Positions 32,488-42,264 of a stretch of DNA of 64,000 nucleotides are shown piece by piece; positions within the stretch are counted from its first letter, which is position 1, and each line of letters begins with the position of its first letter. This DNA comes from Papiliotrema nemorosa (lineage: Eukaryota > Basidiomycota > Tremellomycetes > Tremellales > Rhynchogastremaceae), in contig JASKOT010000018.1 of the NCBI GenBank assembly GCA_032158125.1, positions 248,001 to 312,000 on the forward strand, read 5' to 3'. The notes beneath the pieces are model-generated. The model had not been told where the DNA came from. It did not search any database and saw only the letters and a list, made by a program, of their open reading frames with translations. A program made the translations under genes and the position numbers.

Positions 32488-32800
32488 GCCATGGTGCCAT
32501 GAGATGGCGCTGGGTGTCGAAGGTTCCAATCTGCCATGTGCTGTAGCTTTGAGTGTTCCGATGAGATGTATCTTTGCGAAGCACGGTATGCAGGATTGCT
32601 CACACCGGAATTGATGGTACTAGCGATAACTTTCGGCTCAGCGCTCCTGACGCGAATTGTCGAGCACGATGGTGCAGGTAGATCTGAAACTGGGATTGCA
32701 TCCGACACTTATATTCAACTCCTCTCCTGCTCATACTCCGGACCTCTATCTGCAGTGTATGCTGCTGCATGCAGCACAGTAGGCGAGCGATCAGCTTGAG
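32488..32800. other. Intergenic region, WW gene to HbrB gene
   Basis: A 313-bp tandem gap holding the 3' end of the WW gene and the HbrB promoter. A plus-strand open frame at 32536-32799 has no domain and ends immediately before the HbrB start. Confidence 0.45.
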
Positions 32801-34826
32801 ATGTCGTTCAGGCCATCCAGAAATCCGCCCTCGACGCTCTCCATCCGCCCACCATCCCCCAACATTGGCGCTCCCAGCTTGACCACGCCGACAGGTCTCT
32901 TCCCATCCAACAACCCCAACATCCTCGCATCACCCCGCCGAGCGCCTCTGCCTCCCTCTCCGACCAATTCAACGCATTCAGTCGGCGTACCATGGCTAAG
33001 CGACCGCAGTCGAAGCAATAGTCTGGACGTTCCCAAGGGCAATAGGGATCAACCTCCGCCTGTACCTAGCAAAGGAGCATCTACCGACAAAAGGCTACCT
33101 TTGCCTCCTGGAGCAGGGGGTTCAACCAGTCCTCATCGCCATGCGAAAGGGTCTTTTGCTGGGGCATATGATAACAAGCTGGTATGTCGCTCTTGACTTG
33201 TTGAGACACCAAGACTAAACATGCAGGTCTCGTCTACGTTATCACATCTTCCTCCTCTTCCACCGCTCTCACCGACACCCACTGGGACGTCAAATCTCTC
33301 TCACTCTACTTCTCAGCTCGCGTCCAACCAGCTATCGTCTGTGCCCCTCTTGAAGACACCCTCGGGTTCTTCACAAATATCAGGATTATCCTCAACTTCC
33401 AGTCGCCCTTCGTTCGCTCATCCTACTTCCTCCGGTATAGTCGTCCTTCCGAACGGTACAGCCCTTTCCACCAACACTGAGGACCGACATGGTAGACCAG
33501 AGCGTCACGATCTCAGTGTGGGCGTGGGAAGGAGCATCATCGAGACGATGGCGCATAGTAGCCCATCATCTCCATGGAGCTTGTTGACGGTACATGTGCT
33601 GCCGCTGTTCGCGGGTAGCGCACTTAAAACCCCCATAGAAGATCTCAAGTGAGTGCAAAACCTCCAAATCCCTTTCTATCGCTGAAAGCTGACTACTCAG
33701 TCATCTATGCCACTCACACATTATCGCTACATCTCAGCGAGCTCAGCCGTCCCGAATCGTCGCCTTGCTCTCCTCGGACTTTCGCGAGTTTGTCGCGAGC
33801 GGGATGCTCACGCTCAAGTCAAAGTTTGAGACTTTGGAGGAAGACAAAATTCTCAGTCGAGCAGCTAGCGTGTGGACCTTTTTCTGGGGACAAGTCTTGC
33901 CGGTGAGTTCAGCTTTCTCTGCTCAGCTGATGACGCAGTACCTAGAAGGTGTCTTCCTCCCCTTCAGCCAGATTCGTGATCTACCAGTGACCTCTTCTTC
34001 CTACGGCTCATCAACGACTTGGTCATCTTCACCCATTCCTGTCAGGCACATCTTGCTATCCGGCTTCCTACTCCATATCTTACTGCCCCTTCTTCCTCGA
34101 CTCATTCCTCTGTATTCCGGCCCGACTGCGTCGTCTGCAATCCCGCCAACGACGACGGACCTGCAACGAATACTGCAAATGAGTCTTGTCCTCTCGACAC
34201 AAGCGCGATTTTCATCCTTCTTGCCGGGACACGAGCGACGTGACGAGGAGATCCGCCTGAACGTGGATAACCTCGGGAAGACTGTACGATGGAGAATCCA
34301 GCGAGGAGCCGAGTCTGCTCCTTCACCCGACAAGCGAACTGAAGCTGTACCTCCCAAGCGAATGAGTTTGCAACGCAACATGTCCATGAACAACGGTCGA
34401 TACAGGCGGAAAGGCTGGAGAGCTTCTTCAAACTTTGGTCAAACTTGGGGAATGCCACCGGAAGGTACGGCACCTACGGTCAGCCGCCAACAGTCTGATA
34501 TGTCTGCACAAGTTCCGGAACAAAGATGGGGAAGACCAAGAGTCGATGATGACGAGGATGATGATGTGACGCCTGGACAGAGTCTAGCTTATCCACGTAA
34601 CACGGTACGGGATGATGGGTACACGGCACCATCGACCTTCGCGAGTACAGCAGGCGACAGTACGTTCACCGGAGGCGCAAGTACGATTCGGGCTGCGGAT
34701 AGTGTCAACACGGCCTACGATTTGTCCCAAAAGACACCCCAGGCGGATACGTACGCAAGGCGCCCAACTCGAGCGGGAAGTGATGTGAGCAGTGACCTCA
34801 CGCCCGTCGCCCCGGCGAGGCGTTGA
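32801..34826 (+). CDS. HbrB-domain protein, TORC2 subunit (Bit61/PRR5 type)
   Basis: A likely accessory subunit of TOR complex 2, as known for yeast Bit61 and animal PRR5/Protor. The N-terminal 260 residues are Ser/Pro/Leu-rich and disordered. The HbrB domain begins at SSPWSLLTVHVLPLFAGSAL (about 33560) and continues with IEDLNHLCHSH, LSSDFREFVASGMLTLKSKF, ASVWTFFWGQVLPYLEGVFL, PFSQIRDL and VRHILLSGFLLHILLPLLPR. The C-terminal 200 residues are again disordered, with Arg-rich (MNNGRYRRKGWRASS) and acidic (DDDEDDDVTPGQS) patches that could be phosphorylated. At least three introns split the domain (about 33190-33226, 33650-33702 and 33904-33947). The stop is at 34824-34826. Confidence 0.88.
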
Positions 34827-34934
34827 AGGAAGCTCATGTGAGAAAGAAGATGATCACGATAGGTTGTATATTACTCGTATTACATGCCCATGAAGCACTG
34901 TGTGTTATGTACAAGGGCTACATTCACTCTGTGT

Positions 34935-35879
34935 CTATTCGTCATTTTCAGGTTGTTCCTCCTCCAGGAGGCGTATCAGTCGGACGTGTATCTCTGTCGT
35001 CTCGTCGCCTCTTAGGACATCCGACAAGAAGCGGGTCTCGACCTGCATTTGGATCTGAATCGTGAGCTGTGGTCATATATAAGTTCGTGGAGTTCAAGGA
35101 ACGAACCATCTCCAAAGCGCCTCGCATGACACCACACAAGACATTGCTAAACCACAATCCACCCTCTTTGGCGTCTCTCGGTAACTCTGCAAACTCTGCT
35201 AACGGATTCTCGTCGAGGACCAAGATGAATTCTGATGGTTGCGGCAATGATGAGGGTTGTGTAGTGGAGGGCGGAGGGAAAGAAACGGTAGGAGTGATAT
35301 TTAAGAACGTCTTGAATGCGACCTAAACAAGTCAGCGCGCCATCATGCTGTACCACAGAATCGATTAGATAGCCCTGCTTGATATGCTGCGCACGTACTT
35401 TTGAGATGACCTCGGCTGTTTCTGCGAATGTTGAACATCGCTGTAATCCCGTCCTAGCTAGGAAATCCTCAATCAACCTCGTCCCCATGCTGTACCCCCT
35501 GCCCATCAGCATTCGCCGCGAGTTCAGTCAAGGCTAAGGATTTACATCTTCTCTAGCTGTCTGTTGACTTCCGCATAATCCTCGTAGTCCTACTTATCAG
35601 CGGGTTGCGAACATGAAACCGGCTCACCTTGATGAGCTGAACAACCAAAGCTCCGTATGTCAAAGTGAACAGTTCTGCATTCTGCATCATGAGTCCACAT
35701 AGAGCCTTTGATTTCCTGATTGTGCTCACAACTTTATCTGTCCTCTTCCACACATCCTCCTAAGTTCATCAGCATTGCTTCGTCTGGTTAGAGGTTGAAA
35801 TGGGAATTGAGTCAGAGTCGGGATACGCGGACGATCGACCTACTCCTATCGCTTTGTATTGCTTCGCTCCGGTCGACAT
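34935..35879 (-). CDS. BET3: TRAPP complex subunit Bet3 (TRAPPC3)
   Basis: Core subunit of the TRAPP tethering and Ypt1/Rab1 exchange complexes that act between ER and Golgi. Spliced landmarks are [93 protein letters not shown] and [20 protein letters not shown]. The Cys of LQRC matches the conserved acylated Cys of Bet3. The final exon is recovered only by splicing GALEM to IQMQVET across about 50 nt; without it the frame drifts into an unrelated tail. Five or six short introns are present. The start is [14 protein letters not shown] at 35877-35879. It is convergent with the HbrB gene (108 bp). Confidence 0.93.
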
Positions 35880-36110
35880 GATGCTGTAATTCGCGACTTC
35901 TTTGTGCCGAATGAACCGTGAAGATGGATGGACAACGGTACAAGTAGATCAAGACAGCAGCAGTCTCACCGGGCAGCGCGTCGTTAGAGTGTGGCAGTGT
36001 GATTCAGGTCACCCAGTACGGTGGATAAAAGAAGATGAGGATTATGTTTTGCACATCGGCAGAACAGTATCAGGTCCGGGGAGAAGGTACATGGGAGCTA
36101 CTCATTGGAC

Positions 36111-37076
36111 CTACACAAAAAGATCGGGATGGCAGCCCACACACGATCGGCACTCGGTGCAAGTGGGATCATAATCCACCTCATTCTCCGCATCACCATC
36201 GACTTCAAGCTTGTCCTCCCTCAAGGCTTTTCCGTCGGCATCTTGACCCACCTCCCACGAGGCGACAGGAGTGAGCAATCCAGGTCCGAAAGAATTGAGC
36301 AATCTCGATTGAGCCTTTCTGCTTCTGCTTTGAGGAGTCTTGCTGATTCCGCTTCTGACGAGGGTATCGTCTGCAGATCCAGATCGGGACCTGTCATTCT
36401 GCCTTAACGTCCCTCTCCACTTCCTTCCCACATACTGCATTCTTGCTCCGCTTGAGCTCGACAGAGTTGAAGATTGTTGGGAAATGTGCACGTCTACATA
36501 TTCGGTAGGTGCCCGAATCCATGGGCGGCTCACCCTTTGCATGGAATCCGTATGCTGCTCCCACACGATACATGACGTTGTGTTCGACCCCGCCACATCC
36601 TCCAAGCGAAGACTTGGGGCGTTTCCATCTCTCAGACCATGTGAGTCGCTCAAGATGGAGTACACAGTGGCAGCGTGTCCCTTCTGCTGTTCTTCTTGCG
36701 CTAGAAGAGGAAGAGACCAGGTGTGCTGTGCGCTCTCGACAAACTCCCGATATGTTTTTGATTGTGTCAAAGTCTCAAGGATTGACCGTCTAGCCCATGC
36801 GACTGTTTCACTAAGACATGCTTGGCATGTCGTATCGCCTACAGGAGGAATGTGGCAAATGTCGAGGGTGTAACGACCCAGCTTTGCCCCATCTGGGAGA
36901 GCCTGAATGCCTCGAGGGATGATAGTAATGCTCATCGTGGTCGCATTGTCCCGACCGTCCTCGTCGATTCTTTCGAGACGACCTGAGTCGTTGGTTTCAA
37001 AGTTGCTTTCAGATGTCATCGTGCCGGTTTTGCGATTCGTGCTGACTTCAAGACCAGGTTGAAGCTCATAATCCAT
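36111..37076 (-). CDS. Tandem-array paralogue P1, unknown family
   Basis: I do not recognise this gene. From the ATG at 37076 it encodes about 321 residues without an intron. It shares with its four minus-strand neighbours a diverged core: a strand followed by Pro (MSITIIPRG, the counterpart of WVLVMP in P3), a Leu-rich helix (LSETVAWARRSILETLTQSK), a second helix (KGHAATVYSILSD), a hydrophobic strand at the place of the shared LV-AHP motif (SCIVWEQH) and a last strand (YVDVHIS). It is the most divergent member. The C-terminal third is Arg/Ser-rich, then acidic (VDGDAENEVDYD), and ends in four cysteines spaced CxxCxxCxxC (CTECRSCVGC), absent from the other copies. An in-frame ATG at 37148 lies inside a TATATATGG box, so 37076 is the likelier start. 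No signal peptide is visible. Confidence 0.65.
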   Translation of the reverse strand: MDYELQPGLEVSTNRKTGTMTSESNFETNDSGRLERIDEDGRDNATTMSITIIPRGIQALPDGAKLGRYTLDICHIPPVGDTTCQACLSETVAWARRSILETLTQSKTYREFVESAQHTWSLPLLAQEEQQKGHAATVYSILSDSHGLRDGNAPSLRLEDVAGSNTTSCIVWEQHTDSMQRVSRPWIRAPTEYVDVHISQQSSTLSSSSGARMQYVGRKWRGTLRQNDRSRSGSADDTLVRSGISKTPQSRSRKAQSRLLNSFGPGLLTPVASWEVGQDADGKALREDKLEVDGDAENEVDYDPTCTECRSCVGCHPDLFV

Positions 37077-37635
37077 GCTGTGTTTCCTCTGAATGAAATG
37101 TGAGCAGGGAGTGGCGAAGAGGGAGAAGACAACCTGCCAGGCTACCATATATACAATTCATACATGTCACAGAGGACGGGCTTCCAGATGAGGCGTTGTC
37201 GCAGGTTATCACGTGGGGAATCAGCTCAAAGGACATGCCTGGCGTGGGGTTTCCAATCGCTCATCAATTCAAGCCCCGAAGATGACGCGGGCCAGTAAGG
37301 ACAATGGGACAAAGTTGAGGCGTCTCAAGTACATGGGAATGGTGTCTCGACCATTGGAAGTCTACGTATGCCGGTATCAAGACTGATTCGAAAGAAGTCG
37401 GCGTATCGTACCTCATAGACGGCGGAAAGCTGTGAGCAGCTTCGAGCTCTGCCCCGTTTCATCCTCTCAATGCTGCATCATTATCTACCTGTGGCCCATT
37501 AACATCACCGATTCCCGTACTGTCACTTCGCCTTTGCTCCCCTTCCATGGAGCCCAAGAGTTGTACTTTCTTCTTTCAGCCTCAAAGTCGACCGGAAGAA
37601 ATACTTGTCCATTTTTGCCTGCATTGCCGATTCAC
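37077..37635. other. Intergenic region, P2 stop to P1 start
   Basis: This 559-bp tandem gap carries the P1 promoter near its left end. A plus-strand open frame at 37432-37704 overlaps the P2 end and has no domain. I see no RNA gene or repeat in it. Confidence 0.45.
37147..37155 (-). promoter_or_regulatory. TATA-like box of paralogue P1
   Basis: The minus strand reads TATATATGG about 71-79 bp upstream of the P1 start codon. The ATG inside it is in frame with P1 but would be too early to be transcribed if this box positions initiation. Confidence 0.4.
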
Positions 37636-38526
37636 TCAGAATCCGACATCGAGCCTCGAATCGCCGTGAATGATGCAGTCCCCCGCCTCAAAAGCAACGG
37701 ATGACTCGGACACGTATATGACGGAGACGGGAGATCTGCCCGTTGCCTGAGCTTGCCCCCATGCATCTTCTGCTTGCTCTGGCGCATCGTAGTACTCGTT
37801 TTCGCTCCACATTGACGGAGTGTGGGTAAACCTGGTCAGGGGGGAGGTCTCAATCGAATGCGAGGGGGCTAGACTCCAGCCTTCAGGCATTTGCTCGCTT
37901 TCAGCTGGACCGGCTTCTGCTGCTGTGATTTCAGTTGCCCCCGTTCCGACTGCTTCGGTTGTTGAAAGATGAGGATATGGGATGCCGACCACTATGGTGC
38001 GCCATTGACTAGGAACGGACACTCCAGGCCCTAGAGAGGCGCGGAGTGAATCCAGAGCGTTCCGATGAGCCAACATAAGCCTGTTCACTTGGGTTCTGTC
38101 CTCTGAAGACTTCTTTAGGTCGTGAAGGGCGGAAGCCATGGACATGATGTGGTGATAATTCCAGGCGTCCGCACTTCCCAATTCTCTATCACCCTCGAAT
38201 GTCGAGCCTACTCGCGCTCCCCTCATGTGCTCCTGATTGAAGACTGATGGGTGGCACAAGGCTGAATAGATTGTATTCTTGACTGTCTTCAGGTCACTGT
38301 TCTGGATGCCGTTAGTGGCCGTGGAACCAACCCGGTACTGCACTGCGGCATTACTGGTGTCGGCATCATAGCAACATCTCTCAGGTACCACGATTATGTG
38401 AGCTTGAGGAGATCCTTTCCAGATTACATGATCTGTCTCGCTGTCAGTCAAGTCTGTGAGCAGATCATTTCGAGCCTCCGCGCGGAAGGGGGCATCCCAA
38501 GGCATTTCAGCAAGACAACGTACCAT
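37636..38526 (-). CDS. Tandem-array paralogue P2, unknown family
   Basis: I do not recognise this gene. From MVRCLAEMPWDAPF at 38526 (ATG in an ACCATGG context) it encodes about 296 residues; the frame is open farther upstream to 38778, but that part looks like leader. Shared core features are the strand-Pro HIIVVPERCCYDAD, the helix LKTVKNTIYSALCHPSV, a turn HMRGARVGSTFEGDRELG, the helix WNYHHIMSMASALHDL, the strand-helix NRLMLAHRNALDSLRASLG and the strand WRTIVVGIPYP. LMLAH aligns with LVLAHP of P3 and LVVAHP of P4. The C-terminal part is acidic and Ala/Glu/Thr-rich. There is no signal peptide, transmembrane helix or catalytic motif that I can name. A shared core-promoter-like element lies about 150 bp upstream. 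Confidence 0.7.
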   Translation of the reverse strand: MVRCLAEMPWDAPFRAEARNDLLTDLTDSETDHVIWKGSPQAHIIVVPERCCYDADTSNAAVQYRVGSTATNGIQNSDLKTVKNTIYSALCHPSVFNQEHMRGARVGSTFEGDRELGSADAWNYHHIMSMASALHDLKKSSEDRTQVNRLMLAHRNALDSLRASLGPGVSVPSQWRTIVVGIPYPHLSTTEAVGTGATEITAAEAGPAESEQMPEGWSLAPSHSIETSPLTRFTHTPSMWSENEYYDAPEQAEDAWGQAQATGRSPVSVIYVSESSVAFEAGDCIIHGDSRLDVGF

Positions 38527-39469
38527 GGTGGCTTTCAGTGGCCGGCACGTAAGGGTAAGCTGAGGTCTCAGACGACTTGGGGTGTTTGGTAGACTTGGGC
38601 ATGTGTAAGAATCAGTGTGCTGTAAGTGTTCAGCTAGAGGGAAAGACGTCTTTAAGAGTATGACTAGCGGAAAGGTCAAGCTTCTTATACTCTGTCGGGG
38701 AAGGGCGAAGGGGGATTTGTGAACTGCAGATAATTTCTCCGAGCATCCAGGCCCCGCCTCAGCTAATTCACATACCACCTTTGACTGAGCTTGGAGAAGT
38801 TGTTGTGATGCTTCAGTTGTGAGAGATTGACCTCCTCAAAGGATGGGCCAGGAGCCTGTCGTGTACCCCTCCCTCAGTTCCTCCTCAGGAGGTCTGTCGG
38901 AGTTCCATAGTCTCGCAGGCACAGGGCTCCGTCATGGGAAGGGCAAGTAGGTGAACGACGGGTGACTGACCCACGAATACATGCTTCGAGGGGACACCCG
39001 CTTCCAAGATAAGTCGATCGAAGAGAGTCGACGAGCATTCGTGTCGTTGAGCTTTCCTGCATTGGGATGGCCTCAGCTTTGGGGTTTCTGACCATTTTTC
39101 CGGGCCCTGAGCCGTTCCGGACAGGACATACTGAAGACATCGTTGTAGACCTGACAAGGATAGGCACACGTTGGTCGGTAGTGGGTTGAATCATTGTGGA
39201 TGGTCACATGTCGAAGGCGAGAAGCAGCCCGCTGGCTCAAAGCTGGTCCAAACAAGCATCTGAATCAATGCGCGGTCATGTGAAGACGAGTTTCGAATGT
39301 ATGCATCATAGCCTGCCTCCTCAAAACGGGGCATGAAGAGCAAAGCAACGGACTCCTACAGTATTCTCCCCGTCTTCCGCTGAATCCCACAGCACCACCA
39401 GCCGTATCTGATCGCCGTGCATACTTCCCCAAGCCAAGAGATTCACCTTCGTCGCCATCGTTGTCAGGT
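38527..39469. other. Intergenic region, P3 stop to P2 start
   Basis: A 943-bp tandem gap. Its left part holds the P2 promoter. The right part (38874-39255) has three overlapping minus-strand open frames of 60-106 codons that do not match the array core. They may be chance or the worn remains of another copy; I cannot tell by eye. Confidence 0.4.
38674..38695 (-). promoter_or_regulatory. Shared core-promoter-like element upstream of P2
   Basis: On the plus strand GGTCAAGCTTCTTATACTCT at 38674-38693 closely matches GGTCAAGCTACTTGTACTGT at 40455-40474 upstream of P3. On the gene strand it reads as a TATAAG-type box followed by AGCTTGACC, about 150 bp before the P2 start codon. The conserved sequence suggests duplicated promoters. 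Confidence 0.5.
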
Positions 39470-40378
39470 TCAGGCGGACTCAGCGTCCGAAAGACTGTCT
39501 TGGAACTGGGTGGCGCCTTTCTGAGGTACTTGCGTGATGGGAGGGCGTCCAGTGGCGCTCTGCCAACTATTCCATGCAGCCTCGAATCTGAGACCATTTC
39601 GCGGGCTCAGCTGACTGCGACCCCTTGAGGCCGGAGTCAGTGAGGCGGTAGCTGCCCACAGCTCGTCGAACGACTGTCCCTCGCCCGCAAAGGTAGTCTC
39701 ACTTCCCTCAGCAGAGGGAGTCTTTTCGATTCGACCGTGCGAGGCAGGAACATTAATCTGCAGCAGACACAGCTCGCTTGGATCCAGGTCTGTATCGGTC
39801 AGACCCAGATACCTCTTCACTGCGTATATAGACGACGGATGAGCCAGGACAAGGCTCTCCAGTCCTGGCATGTGTTTGAGAGACCCCACAATCAGTCTCA
39901 TGTGGTCTGCCCTCCAAATGTCCAATTGCTCGCTACTCATTTCACCGCCGTTTCGTATGCTCGACATATTCTCACTCTCAAGCATAAGTGGATGGTTGAA
40001 ACCCCGATGAATCCAATCTGCGACCGACTTCCATGCTTGATCTTGTGAGTCCTTGATTCTGGGATTCACACCGCCAAGAACATATTCCACGCTTTGTGGC
40101 CGACCGTCGGAATCGTAAACGGGGCCAATGGGCATGACGAGCACCCAGGTTTTGTCCTCACGTGCGGGCCCAGACGTCCTTACGGGCTGTATGTGAAACG
40201 ATTGGTCTGCGAGTCAGAAACGTTAAGGTCAATTGTACTGTCTAGATGTTCCCTCGGGGAGAGGCCATCATCCAACGACGTGACATTGGGACGACATACC
40301 GTATCGTCTTGCAGTCGCAGCCCGTGGCCACCCAGAAGTAGTGGGCTCAGACGTGAAGTATCGTGAAGCGTCAGACAT
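39470..40378 (-). CDS. Tandem-array paralogue P3, unknown family
   Basis: I do not recognise this gene. Two exons are joined by a 93-nt intron (40207-40299, phase 1) and give about 271 residues starting MSDASRYFTSEPTTSG. Core order: basic-aromatic lead-in (YDQSFHIQPVRTSGPARED), strand WVLVMPIGPVYDSDG, helix AWKSVADWIHRGFNHPLML, turn MSSIRNGGEMSSEQLDIWRA, helix DHMRLIVGSLKHM, strand ESLVLAHP, helix AVKRYLGL and strand LLQINVP. P4 matches nearly every element, including the phase-1 intron and IRNG. The Ser/Thr/Arg-rich C-terminus is disordered. No signal peptide, transmembrane segment or known catalytic motif is visible, so the protein is probably intracellular. Confidence 0.75.
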
Positions 40379-40838
40379 CAGTGCAATTAACAACGGAAAA
40401 TGGAGGGGAGGACAGGATCAAGAAAAAGAGGGGTGTGCTGAATTCGAGAGGAGCGGTCAAGCTACTTGTACTGTACTGTACATACCATGTCGGAATAGGG
40501 CAGGCGAGAAGCCCTGACCGGACCTCGTGATGTCTCCAAGTTTTCATGGCCGCCCCGACATTTTATTATCCAATCCTTTGTAAATAAGGCGTCTCAACAT
40601 CCGGGAAAACGTTTTGAGCTTTGAAGGCCGTGGGACTGTTTCACAGATAGTATGAGGACGACGTCAAAGGATGAGGAGGAACAGGTCTCATCGACCTGAC
40701 CCTTCAGCTCCCCCTCATCGTGTAACCCTCTGGGAGGCGCAATTGACTCTCAGCGGTAGGCCGATGCAATGCATCACATAATGTGTCTACGAAATATCTG
40801 CAAGGGGGTCCATGCATGGTCATCGAGGTTTCCATCTC
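40379..40838. other. Intergenic region, P4 stop to P3 start
   Basis: A 460-bp tandem gap that carries the P3 promoter elements at its left end. The remainder is mixed sequence with an AT-rich patch (about 40560-40590). I see no gene. Confidence 0.45.
40455..40480 (-). promoter_or_regulatory. Shared promoter elements upstream of P3
   Basis: The block 40455-40476 matches the P2 upstream element (GGTCAAGCTnCTTnTACT). Overlapping it, TACTGTACTGTA at 40469-40480 is the reverse complement of a 12-mer at 42118-42129 upstream of P4. The elements lie 77-102 bp before the P3 start codon. Confidence 0.5.
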
Positions 40839-41970
40839 TCATTGATCATCGCGGTATCGTGCAGGGAGCTGGCGAGTGCGCTTGGGGCGTCCCGGTTGTC
40901 TCTCCGCAATCCTGACCATAGACTGCTCCAGTAGTGTTTCATCTTCCGTTACAGGATTGTACCCGTCCATATTGTCGGCAACGTCTGGGTTCCCTTGCAG
41001 CACCAGATCGTCACTCAACTCAGGTGTGCCCAATATGACCTGAAAAGCTTCACACGCTCCCTCGGGTGGTTCAAGCAATGGAAGACTGGATACCACAGAG
41101 CGTTTGCATATCTCCAACCCTTGAAGTTCCTCTGTTCCGAGTCGCATTACCCGATCGGCCTGGCTGATATCAATTTCTTGCATCTCCACCTGCGTGTCGC
41201 CACTACCTGCCGCCACATTACTCCCAGACTGTGGCCGTTCCGACATCGATTTCGTGCAAGTTCCTATCGTGGCATGGACACCATTCTGGGCGCTATGTTG
41301 CTTCTCGACCAAGGGGAAGGAGGATCCAATGCTGAAATCAATCCTCTTGAACGGCGGTGTGGAGTTCGCGAAACCCAGCATTCTCCTTGCCTCGTCGTAT
41401 GCCCATGGGTGGGCTACCACAAGGTTTTCCACTCCTTCGACTTGATCCGGCTCACTTCTTTGCAACATATCAAGTACCGTGGACAAAGTCATAACATGAC
41501 TGAGCCGAAAAAAATCCAAATCTTCATTGTCTCCGTCGGTGAACTTGCCGTTTCGTATTTCCAGCAGAGATTGAGATTTCTGCGTAATTGGGTCAGACAA
41601 GGCCCGCGTGATGATGGCAGTCACGGCCGCGTTGTCAGAACTTTGTTTCTTCTGGAAGCCTGTGAGATCCCCGACCAGATAAATCATGGTACGCTCTCCC
41701 GTCCTAGGGTTGTATGCAGGACGGTAGGGCATGACAATGATCCTCTCATCTTGTGAAGCCGAACCCATTGGTCGTATAGCGGCGCCCACCCAGAACGCGT
41801 GTCCTTGGAGTGGTCAGTCTTCATGGACGGTATCAATGAGGTGGAGACCAAGAGAAGTTGTGGAAGCACTCACCAAACAACCTGGAGTGATAAGTTGAAC
41901 GGGGTGCTGAGTGGAGTGCAGATGTCTCGAAATCTCCTTTCTGGAAGATCGATGTCGAAGATGGGGACAT
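40839..41970 (-). CDS. Tandem-array paralogue P4, unknown family
   Basis: I do not recognise this gene. It is the largest copy, about 353 residues in two exons with a 70-nt phase-1 intron (41804-41873), the same phase and relative place as in P3. It starts MSPSSTSIFQKGDFETSALH. Core order: lead-in HAFWVGAAIRPMGSASQDER, strand IIVMPYRPAYNPRTG, helix AVTAIITRALSDPITQ, turn LLEIRNGKFTDGDNEDLDFF, helix LSHVMTLSTVLDMLQRS, strand ENLVVAHPWAYDEARRMLGF and strand FKRIDFSIGSSFP. The C-terminus is acidic-polar and ends in a basic patch (GRPKRTRQLPARYRDDQ) that might act as a nuclear signal. The exon join restores the FWVG lead-in, which supports the gene model. Confidence 0.75.
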
Positions 41971-42117
41971 GCTGAAGTAGAGAAAGTCTGGATGTACATA
42001 CGAGAGCTGAGGGGTCAAGGGAAACGTAAGGTAAACCTGGACCTTCACGGTTGACACAGGACCCCCCGAAGAGCAGAGGACCAAAGTCCGACTGCATCTG
42101 GCGTGAAAAGAGGTGTA

Positions 42118-42129
42118 TACAGTACAGTA
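42118..42129 (+). promoter_or_regulatory. TACAGTACAGTA element upstream of P4
   Basis: This exact 12-mer recurs, inverted, at 40469-40480 upstream of P3. It lies about 150 bp before the P4 start codon within a TGTATACA context that may double as a TATA-like box. Confidence 0.4.
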
Positions 42130-42264
42130 TCATCGTCCCCCTCAAGGAGGTGTTGCACTTAGATATGAAAGGATATCATCTCACGAAGTGCGTATCATAC
42201 GCCCCGCGATACAATAGCGATTACACACCACATGCATCATCCGAAACTACCAAGACAAGTGCCT

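Noticed and set aside
39265..39597. Minus-strand open frame overlapping the end of P3 that could be a longer C-terminus
   Set aside because: It lies in another frame and no intron of workable size joins it to P3; the P3 stop at 39470 is accepted.
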